Shown: piece after piece, positions 46,929 to 57,203 of the stretch | Layout: every line of letters begins with the position of its first letter | Position numbering within the stretch: the first letter of the stretch is position 1 | Origin: Anaeramoeba flamelloides | Lineage: Eukaryota > Metamonada > Anaeramoebidae | DNA length: 64,000 bases | Assembly: GCA_027625915.1 (NCBI GenBank) | Contig: JANTQA010000015.1 | Span: forward strand, 7,097,001-7,161,000 | Direction: 5' to 3' | The notes under the pieces: model-generated | Seen by the model: only the letters and a program-made list of their open reading frames with translations | The model's database searches: none | What the model was told of the DNA's origin: nothing | Position numbers and translations under genes: made by a program

Positions 46929-47652
46929 GTCCAAATAATCAGTGCTGAAAAGTTTAATTCCATGCTTCAAAAAAAAAAGGTGTTTGTTTGTTATAGAAGA
47001 CCTATACATCAACTGATCAAAGAAACCGACGATAAAGCAAAAAGTAAATCTGGTTTTGGTTTCTTTAAGTTCGATTATTTCAACAGAAAATTCAAAAATA
47101 AAGGATCAAATTGCAAAATTTATCTCAAATAAAAGTGTAAATTTTTCGTAAATTTTTATTATCAAAAAAAACAAAAACTTACAAATTTTCTATGGGACTA
47201 CCCATTCTATGGAAAAAATCAAACAATTGGGATGAAAGAACTAATTTAAATAAACAAAAACAATAAGAATAATATCCATGATATTATTTAGAACAAAGAC
47301 AGATTTATTTATCTTATCATTGGTTAGTGATAAAGAAAATTATGATTCTTAATAGAAATTCCGAAACAAAAATTTAGAAATTAGGGCTTTAAGAGGAAAT
47401 TAATTTCCTCCCTTCAAAAAAAAAAACAAAAAAATTCAAAAAAATCAAAAATTTCTAAAAAAACTAATTAACCATATTTCATTCTTAATTTACAATTTAC
47501 GAAAAAGATCAGGAGTTTACCTTCAAAATTAATTTGAACTCAGGTACATCATCGAGTAGTGAATTGGATACTACATTGGAACAAGAAGGAAAAAAAGTAC
47601 GGTTTATATTTTGAAAGAGGGATTATGTTATTAGACACGCATTATTTTGATT
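46929..47652 (+). mobile_element. MITE family B, copy 5, upstream of the BEACH gene, split by a LINE tail
   Basis: It starts gtccaaataatcagtgctga, has tatagaagacctatacatca and aaggatcaaattgcaaaatt, and ends acacgcattattttgatt. The middle is interrupted by a LINE 3' fragment (about 47185-47425). Its left end is about 145 bases from the BEACH start codon. The 79-codon ORF at 46893-47132 is part of the element, not a gene. Confidence 0.7.
47185..47425 (+). mobile_element. LINE 3' fragment inserted in a MITE
   Basis: It contains the knuckle end (ttctatgggactacccattc), the tatcattggttagtgataaa segment and the tail hairpin gaggaaattaatttcctcc with an A-rich end, as in the copies at 1 and 11300. 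It is very short and lies within family B copy 5. Confidence 0.65.
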
Positions 47653-47872
47653 ACTTCCTTTTTTGTAAAAATGTTTTTATCTTTTTGGATGAACAAAATT
47701 TTATATTCTGTTGAAATTGAAATCCAATGAAATTAATGGAGTAAATGATTTAAAAGGATTGTTTTTAAAAAAATACAAAATATTAAAAATTTTATGTTTT
47801 TTTTTTGGGAATTTTTATGAAAATTCAAAAATCCTTTCTTTATCATCTACATATTTCCATAAAAAATTTCTG

Positions 47873-47906
<34 letters not shown>

Positions 47907-47944
47907 TTTTGAAGAGAGAAAATTGCTTTTCTCCTGTGTGCCCT

Positions 47945-48500
47945 AATTTCTAAACTTTTTTTAGAAATTTTGTTAAAGAATCACAAATTTTATTATCACT
48001 TACTAATGATAATATATATGATGAATTCTTTTTATTAATAATATCGGAGATATTATTAATTTTTTTATTTTTTTCAAAAAATTCAGATATCCAGATTTTT
48101 CGATTTATTTTATAGGCCGGACAGTCCCATAAAAAAATGATCGAAATCTTCAATGATATCAATATTTAACTTTTCTTTACATAAATCACAATTTTTATTT
48201 TTATTTTTACTTGTTACATAAGAGTACCTATTTAAACAATTAGTAAAATTTCGAAATTTTAGAATTGTTTTTGAAGCTTTCCAGTTTAAATATTTTTGTT
48301 GTTTGAAATTGCAATTTTGTTGTTTTATAATTTTTAGATATTGTTGAACTTTCCAACTAGGTGAATTTTCCAATTCGGTTAATCGAAAAACTTTTAATTC
48401 TAAATCTAATAATTTTAATCCCTTAGTGTGCCAATTAATATTTTCAAAAATTTCTGAATTTTTCAGATATTTATTTAACAATGTTATTTTTTCATTAGCT
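47945..48500 (-). mobile_element. LINE 3' fragment
   Basis: Minus-strand translation gives INWHTKGLKLLDLELKVFRL, ENSPSWKVQQYLKII, FRNFTNCLNRYSYVTSKN and the knuckle CDLCKEK..DFDHFF. A one-base frame change in an A run near 48135 then leads to LWDCPAYKINRKIWISEFF and LSLVSDNKICDSLTKFL. The poly-T at 47876-47904 on the plus strand is its A tail. Of the tails here this is among the least decayed. Confidence 0.85.
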
Positions 48501-50150
48501 GTGACACTTCTCTAGTATACTCTCAAACATCAAGAAACTTGTTAAAATATTTGATATTTTAAAGGTCAACAAATTCGATTTAATAAACTATTTGAGATTT
48601 TTATGTTTTGTAAAATTTTAAAAACTTATTTTCGATTTTGATTGGATATTTCTATCCTACAAATCACTTCCCCCCTTTGTTTAAATTACGAAAAAATGTT
48701 ACTAAATCATTCGAAATATTGACAAGCTTCTTGTTCATTGGTGCCACACTTGGGAAAAGTATCATAATTAAGGATTTAGTCACAATTTTAATTTAAAAAC
48801 ATGAAAAATGACGAAATTATTTTTGCATATATCTTTCTTTTCCAAATTCTGATGCAAAAAATATCTTTTTAAAATAATATTTTTTTATTTCTACTAATCA
48901 TACATTTCTGAATTATTTGAAAATAGGAATTATTAATGGTGACCAACACCAAAATATTTTAATATGGAGCAAATTTAACAAGAAGATTTTTCTTTTTGAA
49001 CCTTTTCAATTGGTATTTTCTATATGGATTTAAAAAATTGTTCTGTTAAAATAACAAAATTATAAAAAAAAAACATTAAATTTTAAATTTTAACAAGGTT
49101 TAATGACTTAACATTAACTCAAGTCGAAAAAATGCATTATTAAATATCAAATTAACATCCATTAGTCATAAAAGTATGATATTCCTTAACCAATCTAACA
49201 GTATTTAGGAATTAATTGTATGAATCTATATCTAATACTAAATTTTCTTCATAGTGGAGTAATGCCGGTCTCTAAAATTTAGTTGTCAAAGTGTTCTTCT
49301 TTTGTTTGAAAAAAATTATTAGAAAGATTATAAATAATTTCATAGGGCATACAATGAAAAAATTAAAAAAAAAAAAATGAAGGTTCCAATTTATAAGAAT
49401 TCAACTAAAAAAAAAACAACTATTGAGTAACAGAATAAAAGAGGAAATTCATAAAAAAATCAAATTTTCTCTTTATTACAACATCAAGTCCTTAAAAAAT
49501 TAGTTAGGAAATCTAAAGGGAAAAACTTATAATAAAGTAAAATAACACAAATAATATCAATTTGAAAAAATACAAATTTTGATAAAAAATCATTCAATCT
49601 TGTCGAATTGTATATTTTATCAACATAAAATTTCTTTAATAACGAGGAAATTATTTTCTTTAAATACATAAAAATATTTTATATCAATTTAATATAATTT
49701 ATTGTAATTTTCTAGGCCAGTCTAAATTATACAAAACAATGATTTTTTTCAGATTCTTTTCCTAAAAATAACTTTTTTGAAAAGCGAAAAAAAGAAAAAA
49801 AAAATTTGTTGGTATCTTAAAAATATCAAAAAATTAAAACTTCAAAACTAACATACTTGAATTCTTAATTATAACTTATAACAATTTAAATCATAGAATC
49901 AGAATTAAAATAACTTGATTTGAACCAATATTCCTTCAGAAATTTATTTTTCAGATCTAACAAAAAAAAAAAAAACAAATAATAATCAAGTATATTTTCA
50001 CATAAAATAATAGAGTAAAATATTATTTTTACTATTTTTTTGAGGTATTTTGATTGCAACAATCGAATTAACCAATTTTTTCACCTTTTATTGACAGAAC
50101 GAAGATTCAAAACTAAAAAAAAATATAAATCACTACAGGATGTATTTTAG
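48501..50150. other. A/T-rich spacer, no gene seen
   Basis: About 1.6 kb. No supportable ORF, hairpin family or known element was recognised. Confidence 0.45.
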
Positions 50151-51883
50151 AAATGAATTCTTCAGATAAATCACAAATAATATCTGTCGTTAATAGTACG
50201 AAGTTGAGAAAAATAAGCAATATGTTTTTCTAGATCGGGTGATATTTATATCACCCAGAAAGAAAAATATTTTTCTTTTTTTTTGAAAAAATGAGCCAGA
50301 TTGCGTGAGTTATTGTTTGTTGAAATGTGAAGATCTTCTGGAAAAAAAAATTAAAAAAATAACCAATCACAATATGTTTAGAAAAATGGTTATTTTTTTT
50401 CATTTTTTTAGCTGAGGTTTCATAAAAATAATAACTTTTTTATTATTTAATGTTGAACATGATCTTTTATCCAAAGATTAAAATTTTTATATTTTTTTTT
50501 TTTATTATTATTGAAGAGAGGTGATTCAACAAAAATACAAATAAATATTTTAATCTATGGAAAAAAGATCATATTCGGCCTTAAGGACTATCTGAATTTT
50601 ATGCTCTGTGAGTATTGAAATGCAAAGCAGTAAATAGATTAAGACCTTTAAAATATAGTGAATTGAGGGAAAGTCAAAATATTGCCAATTTTTAGCAATT
50701 TAAGATTTCTACTAAAATCATTTATTGATCCAAAAACTTTTCGAAAAATCCCGACAAAGCTCGGCAAAAATAAAAAGCTATTTTTTTTGATATTGGGAAA
50801 ATGTCACTCCACTTTCTTTTCAAATGGGTGGCTACACTCGCCACCAACTCTAACATACTTCAATATAAAGTGGAGTGACATTTTCCTAATATCATTTTGG
50901 AAGTCGAAAATTTTGAGTGAAAAATTTGGATTTGGAAAGTAAATTTTTTTTGCCTTCCTCAAAAACAACCTAAATTTTACATTTTAACAAGATCTATTAA
51001 CTCAACATTCTTTTGAGTTCATAATTCGTGTTGTGGGTATAAAAGTAATAGCTACTGGGAATAAAATTCGAATAATCCTTAAGGGATTAGTGTCACCCTA
51101 GATTTCTCTATAATCAAAGTATGTTGTAATTGGGTGTAAATGATATTAGTGCACCATGGCTCAAATAGCTCTAAAAAATCTATTATAAATCTTATTGCAC
51201 AATAAATTATTAAATTTTTTACTAATAATCACGATTAAAAAAGTTTTCATTTTTAAAATTTTTTTAATTATTCCTATTCCAAATCTAAAAATAGAAACCC
51301 AAAATGCAGTATTCTGGTGTGTAACAATTTAGATTTAGAACTTCCAAAAGTAACTATTTTTATAATTTTTGAATTTCAAAGATTAACTCAATAATCATCA
51401 ACATAAAAGTACAAAGACTGATTAGTTTTGTTTGCTTTTGATAAAGATACTTGTAGAATCAATATATTTGCATGATTTGAGAAATAATTTGACAAAAAAC
51501 TTTATTGGTTAATTATTTAATTTTTTAAAAAAAAATGAATTTTTTAGTAACCAATCGACATTTCGCCACAAATTTAAGAAAGATATTTTATGACTTTGTA
51601 GTCTGAATATTGATAATTCAACCTTTAAATTTATGGCGAAATGCAGATTTTATTCTGAAATTGCTGGGTTTTTTACTAATACATAGATCATTTTTAATTG
51701 ATGAGATCAATTAATATTACTACTTGATTAATCGATTTTTTAGAGACATTTGAACCATGTAACACTAATGTGGTTTAGGTCCAATAACAACATACTTTGA
51801 TCCTAGGCTTCTCCTTGGTAGACGCTAATCCCTTAAATAATATAAAAAGGATGGCTTTTGTGATTTATCTGAAGAATTCATTT
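50151..51883. mobile_element. Element bounded by a perfect 27-bp inverted repeat, with nested foldbacks
   Basis: The sequence aaatgaattcttcagataaa plus tcacaaa at 50151-50177 recurs exactly inverted at 51857-51883. Inside are a second, imperfect inverted pair (51079 ttaagggattagtgtcacc with 51837), a hairpin with tttcgccacaaattta / taaatttatggcgaaa (about 51564-51644) and a small element at 50789. No transposase is visible. A nested or composite foldback element is likely. Confidence 0.65.
50789..50893. mobile_element. Small MITE family K (105 bp)
   Basis: The 27-bp terminal repeats gatattgggaaaatgtcact.. and ..agtgacattttcctaatatc match with a single mismatch around a GC-richer centre (gggtggctacactcgccac), which is itself an inverted repeat. 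Confidence 0.75.
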
Positions 51884-52237
51884 GGTATGTGCCTCCTTAA
51901 ATGCAGAATTCTTGCAATAATTCAAAAGAAATAAAACTCCAAAAAACTTGTTTTATCATTAGTTCTTTTTAAATCTTGTAGATCTTTTGGTTGGTGCTTC
52001 TTTTAGCAAAATTATGGATTTTCTTTGTTCAAGTTTTGTTTTCAACACTTTTTGTACAAACAATAGTGTTTTTTATTTCTTAAAGTAAGTTGTTTTGCCA
52101 AAAGTTCGTCAGTTTGTATTATTCTTTTTCTTTTTTTTTTTTTTATTACAATCCCAAAACAAAAAGAAAAGTAATTAAAAAAAAAAAAGAAATTCAAAAA
52201 CACGACAAATTGGTTAGAATTGTTTTTTATTTTTAAC

Positions 52238-52891
52238 TTATTTTTTTGATTCGTTTCCACACTCCTCTAGTCTTTTTTTTATTGTTATTTTTGATTCTGA
52301 AATAATTTCGTCGATCTTTTTCATTGCTTTTTGCCTTCTTTTGACTTGTTTTTCCATTGTGGTAATTAAAAAGTTTCTTGCTTGCTTTGAACGAAGACTA
52401 TTAATTAAATGTGAAAAATTGATAACCACAGTCTCCATATCGCTTATTTTTGATTTAAATTTTTCTGGTGATTTAAGTATAGTGTCAATTAATTCGTAAA
52501 ACAGCATTAATAACGAATGGTTTAATTTTTTTAATTCTTCAATTTCTTTTCCCTGAGTTGAATCATACAATTGTGTATTACCCGATTCAGAGAGTGGCTC
52601 TAATTTATAATTAACCTTTGTGTTTGTTGTTGTTGTTTGTTTTTTGTTTTTTGTTTTTTGTTGTTTCAAAAAAAGAAGAAAAAGAAAGAAAAATTTTGGG
52701 ATTTCTTGATTTTGTATGAAAAAAAAAGTGCTTCATTTTAATACCGAAAAAGTTTCTCCGTAAATTGTATATTCCTCTTCTGTGAGTGGATCTGGGGGTT
52801 TTGGAGTCACTCCTTTTTTTACATTTTCGTCAGTGAATTGTCTCCAAATTGGTGGTGGTGGTGCAAAATCTTGTTCATAAGATTCACTCAT
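52238..52891 (-). CDS. MED7: Mediator complex subunit 7 (MED7), two exons
   Basis: The exons are 52891-52745 (49 codons) and 52615-52238, with a 129-base GT..AG intron between codons; the product is 174 aa. Exon 1 (MSESYEQDFAPPPPIWRQFT, then DENVKKGVTPKPPDPLTEEE and IYGETFS) matches the Pro-rich MED7 N-terminus. The join gives VNYKLEPLSESGNTQLYDS, and exon 2 continues with ELKKLNHSLLMLFYELIDTI, the core NFSHLINSLRSKQARNFLI and a basic coiled coil, all in family order. MED7 pairs with MED21 in the middle module of Mediator and links transcription factors to RNA polymerase II. The frame in exon 2 is also open upstream into a Thr/Lys-rich stretch, but that is the intron. The length is normal for a protist MED7. 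Nearby genes are unrelated. Confidence 0.93.
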
Positions 52892-53260
52892 AATTAAAAG
52901 AAAACAAAGATAAAAAAAATGAAAGAAATTACTATTTTTTTATAATATTAAGGGGCAAGCCATGTCTTGACTATTTTTTATATTAAAGAACTTACTCACC
53001 CTCAGACTGGAATAATATGTGAAAGAAGTTGCTTTTGTTGAAAAAATTCTATAAACAAACAAATCAAAATTCACAAAATTCTAGGTTGAGAAAATTATGA
53101 TAAGTAACAAAAAAATTACAAAGAATCATAATATAAAAAAATCCAAAACACAAACAATCAAAGGATCACAATTAAAAAATATAACTAACAAAAAAAGTTT
53201 CACAAGAGAACAATTTCAAAAAATCAAGTAAAAAAACATTTACTCTTTTTTTTTTTTGTT
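52892..53260. other. Upstream flank of MED7
   Basis: On the minus strand a strong splice-donor-like sequence (gagggtgagtaagttc) lies at about 52990-53005, roughly 100 bases before the MED7 ATG. It may mark a 5' untranslated exon or belong to something unannotated. No coding frame supports it. Confidence 0.3.
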
Positions 53261-53261
53261 A

Positions 53262-53515
53262 TTATTGAAGAGAGGTGATTCAACAAAATTACCTCCTGTT
53301 TGCGGTTAAGTTTTTTTTAATTTTAGAAATTAACCGAAAATATATTTAATTTTCGGTTTATTTCTCAAATTAAAAAAAACTGCCTTTAGCTTTTCCATAA
53401 TTTAAAAGAATTGAGTAAAATCAAAAATTTTTCTCAATTCTTTTGAATTATGGAAAAGCTAGGAATTTGACGGAACTTGATGGCACTCTATGACACTCTA
53501 CGACACTTTCCTGAA
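53262..53515 (+). repeat. Composite hairpin repeat, best-preserved copy
   Basis: Order of parts: gaagagaggtgattcaacaa; stem 1 gaaattaaccgaaaat / attttcggtttatttc; stem 2 agcttttccataatttaaaa / ttcttttgaattatggaaaa; tail gatggcactctatgacactc. The reverse-oriented copy at 61090-61325 has the same order. No coding capacity. The start motif also occurs alone at 50513. Confidence 0.7.
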
Positions 53516-54549
53516 ACTCTAAAATTGTATTTAAAGTTTTTTATCCGAGCAATCTAATTAAAAAAAATATTATATCTCATAGGGTATCTTTTCTTTAACA
53601 AATGAATAGAAAAAATTATTTCTAAATAAGAACAAGAAAAAGGGATTGAAAAGTAAAAATTTAAAGAGAGTTTTGATAAAAATAATAGAAAAAAAGTAAA
53701 AACTTCATTAAAAAGTTTTTTTTTCATCCATAAGTGTTGAATATCGTGGTTGTTTCCTTTTATTTTGGTTTTGTTTTTGGCTCTTACCAAATTTTATTTT
53801 AATAAAGAGATCTAAATATTTGAACAACCTTAGATCAAATGAAATAGGTTACTTTATTAAGTTTTAATTTAGTACTTTATCGATGGGTGAGTATATAAAG
53901 TACTAAATTTTTAAGAAGAAGATTTGGGTTTTCGAAATTTTCTTTTCAGTTACTTTGCTGTTTTTTTTTGTTTTTTTTTTCAATGTTTACCAAATCTTGT
54001 TTTCCAAAAATCCCATTACAAGAAACCTACTTGGAAGAAAAAACTCAGGCCAAGTAACGACTCGAGAGATAGTATGGAAGTTCAATTAGTTGGTTTCAGA
54101 TCGCATTCGTTGAATTCAGAGCTCTAAAGATGCATAATTCCAGTTCGATTTGTTTAAGATCTGATCATGAAGAAGTTTGTTTAGGTTAGTGATGACCAAG
54201 TCAACAAATTCTTATCATGACTATTTTATTCATTTTACCTTCCCCAAACGCCTAAAAAAAGAGGAATGACCTAAGGAACCAAAGGAACCCAAAAAACATA
54301 AGAAGAGAAATTTGGAAGGGTAAAAAGTATAAAAAATCAAAAACTATGAATCTTTTGGGTTGTATATTTCCTCGTCAAAAAATTTCTTCAATTTGAAACA
54401 AATTCTTTTATTTCAATAAGCAAAAATATTTTATTTCAATTTCTAAATTTATAAAAACCTAACTCAAAATGATCATGAATTTAGTAAAAATCGAATAAAA
54501 AGAAGATTTTATAAAATATTTTCAAAACTAAAATTTTGAAAAACCGAAC
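53516..54549. other. Intergenic region, no supported gene
   Basis: A clean stem (tttagtacttta / taaagtactaaa, about 53869-53911) encloses gagtatataaag. The following 54000-54127 stretch has a mixed-codon frame (KSHYKKPTWKKKLRPSNDSR) but no start or splice context I trust. Confidence 0.35.
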
Positions 54550-55086
54550 TAAACCCCAATTCAAAATTTTTAACACACCAAAATTTGATTTGTGAAAAAA
54601 AAAACTTATTTAATCAATTCAAGAAGAAATACCCAATTAGAACCATTCACTAATTGAAATGTTAACACTTTTTTATAAATTACAATACTCACAAAACAAA
54701 AAATAAATAATTATCAATACAAATAAATCATGGGTGTGTTAAAAATTTTGGAGAGAGCAAAACAAAAAAAATACATTAGTAAATTTGTTTAAATTCTATT
54801 AGGAATATTGATCGATCAAAAGGTTAGATACTACCAACTAATTTTATTTGAGTTCTTCTATTTGGAACAACTCAACTTTAACATAATATCTATTGTTCGA
54901 AAAAAATTTTGATCCAATGAAACAAATTACGTAATTCAAACAATGAAATGAAAACAAAAACTAAAAGATGAAAAAATGATTTTCATATTTTACAAAAATC
55001 AAAATTATCTTCAATTTCAATGAAATTGTATTATTGTGATTGTTTGCAACGTTTTAGCTGTGTGGAAAATTTTGAATTTTAGTTTA
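54550..55086 (+). mobile_element. MITE family A, copy 2 (537 bp)
   Basis: It is the same length as copy 1 at 2071, in opposite orientation. Ends taaaccccaattcaaaattt and aaattttgaattttagttta. It keeps the uninterrupted aaataattatcaatacaaat sequence that is split by a family E element in copy 3. Confidence 0.8.
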
Positions 55087-55688
55087 CATATAGGTGAACT
55101 TTTATGTTCACTCATTAATGAAAAAAAATAATAATAATAATAATAAAAGATAAAATATATATTTATTATTTATAAACAGTTTATAGATTAAAGTTTTTAT
55201 AATCTTTTATTTTATTTTTATTAAAATTCCTTATACAAACAAATTTGTTATTTTTTTCAAATTCTTTTTATTGACCTAATTAATAAATCGTTAAACGTAC
55301 TCAATTGTATCTTTTTATTGTTAATTTCTTTGTTTTTTTTTTTTTTTAATATTGCTAAATATTTATACAAAAAGATAAATTAAATTCAATGCTTTTTTTT
55401 TTTTTCTTTTTTTGGTACATAAAGGAATCTATGTGTATGTATGTATGTAGATCGAAATATAGGGATAATTTTTAAATATTCAAATCAATTTCATTATTAT
55501 TCTAATCGATAGATTTTCATGATTCTAGCTGATTTCAGTGGTTTATGCTTTTTTTTACTTTTCTCTTGAAATTTATCCGTATTGTTATTCTATTATTAGG
55601 AATATGAAATAAAAGATTTCTACATTAAATGAAGTATCGATAATTGGCAATTGATAATCGAACACGAAATTTTGTGTATTTGTTAATT
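55087..55688. other. 3' flank of the MRH gene with a tetranucleotide repeat
   Basis: An ATGT microsatellite (gtgtatgtatgtatgtag) lies at about 55432-55449. T runs are frequent. No gene seen. Confidence 0.45.
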
Positions 55689-56787
55689 TTATTTGTGCTT
55701 TAATTTTATATTTTGTCTTGATTGTTGAATTTGATCAAGGATTTCGTGAATTTGATCCTTGTGATAAAAAATTAACAGTCTATATTGCAAAATTTTCATC
55801 GTTCTTAAATAATCACTTTTTGTTAATTTTGGTAAAATTTGTTCAATGGCGAAACTAAATTCTTCTTTTTTTGAGAATTTTAAACAAATTTTTTCACCAT
55901 TTCCATTTTTTTCCTTATATTTATTATCTTTCTTATCGTTATAATCTTGGTTATACTTTTTATTGTTATTGCTATTTTCTTTTTTCATCTCACTTTTGCT
56001 TGTTTCCTCATCTAAATGATTTAATAAACTGCTATCCACTTGATAATGAGTCTTAATCAAATCAATTATTTGATCAATCGCAACAAGCGACTCTCGTTCC
56101 TCAATTATAATATCATTTGCATCATCAAAGAAAAAATTGTTGTTTCCATTTCCGTTGTATGTTTCTTCGATCGGGTTTTTTTCAAGCGCAATATTGCAAA
56201 GAACAGGATTAACAAAATTGATTTGTAATTTTTTAATTTCATTTTTTCTTTCTAATTCCTTTTCTGCTTCCTTTGCCTTGCCCCTTCCATTTTCTTTTCC
56301 GACTACATTCTTTTTCTGTTTTTTTTTCTCAAATTCCATTTGTTCTTCAATCTCTTTTCTTTTATGGTGTTTTGACAAAATATTACAAAATTCTTGAACA
56401 TGGTAATGAATTGTCAGAGAGCAGTTTTTATAATCAAAGTTAAAAAATTGATGAGAATAGTTTTGTTGTTCAAATCTCTTCGAAGAAAAACAAGAATAAA
56501 TTATTTGAGTCGAGTAACGATCAGTATCGATTCCACAATAGCCTCCGTTTTGGAAATAGGAGGTTATTTTTAGAGTGGAGTCTTCTTGTGGAACCAGATG
56601 ACTAAAGGTGCCATAATTAAATCTTTTTGAAAGCCCATCTTCAAAATTTATTGTTTTTGTTATATGTGAAAAATGACAAAGTCGATATTTTTGTAATTGG
56701 TGTGTCTAAGAGTTACAGAGAAAAAAAATAGAAAGATACAGAAGAATTTAGATCTGTTTTTGAAATTTTCTTTTTTGTTTTTTTTTT

Positions 56788-56825
<38 letters not shown>

Positions 56826-57203
56826 TTTTTTGTTTTTTTTTTTTGTTTTTTTTTTTTGAAAAAGAAAAAAAGAACAAAAATATTTAAAAAGAGAATGATG
56901 ATTTACAAGTTCATTACAAACACCAACAAATTTAAGTAAAAATTGAAGGAATATTAGTTTCAAATCAGTTTCAATTTCAATAATTGGCTTGTAGAAATAA
57001 CATTCAAGAACTAATTTTTCTGGTGCTGTCACATAAATGGAATTTGGCGACAACATTGTAGTAAATGATTTTGGAAACGATGACTGTGAAAATTTTACAC
57101 CCCCAGAAATTGTAGAAAGTGATTCAAAGAGGTTCCCATCAACTGGGAAAACAAAAAGAAAGATCAGTAAAATAGAAAAAAAACATTTACTTTGAAAAAT
57201 CAT
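55689..57203 (-). CDS. Secretory MRH-domain protein (OS-9 / glucosidase II beta-like), two exons
   Basis: The exons are 57203-56907 (99 codons) and 56705-55689 (338 codons), with a 201-base intron between codons; the product is 437 aa. Residues 1-23 are a signal peptide (MIFQSKCFFSILLIFLFVFP). The MRH domain spans about 90-207 with six cysteines: C96 (end of exon 1), C109, C156, C171, C194 and C206. The C96-C109 spacing, x12, equals that of OS-9, which supports the splice. YRLCHFSHI, YFQNGGYC and DRYSTQIIYSC are MRH blocks. Of the usual mannose contacts Gln/Arg/Glu/Tyr, only the Arg (R162) is clear; the others read K116, D190 and L196. The rest is a Lys/Glu-rich coiled coil ending KLKHK, not a classic KDEL. 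OS-9 and GII-beta read N-glycans in the ER. Orthology is unresolved; no LDL or EF-hand part favours OS-9. Confidence 0.85.

Noticed and set aside
46893-47132. 79-codon plus-strand ORF
   Set aside because: It lies in a family B MITE and the frame is not kept in the other copies.
53924-54127. Possible 3' exon ending RPSNDSRDSMEVQLVGFRSH
   Set aside because: No ATG or convincing acceptor, and no family recognised.
56748-56906. Extension of the MRH exon 1 frame to 151 codons
   Set aside because: After residue 99 it runs through poly-Lys coded by homopolymers; the GTAAAT donor and the six-cysteine MRH pattern favour splicing.
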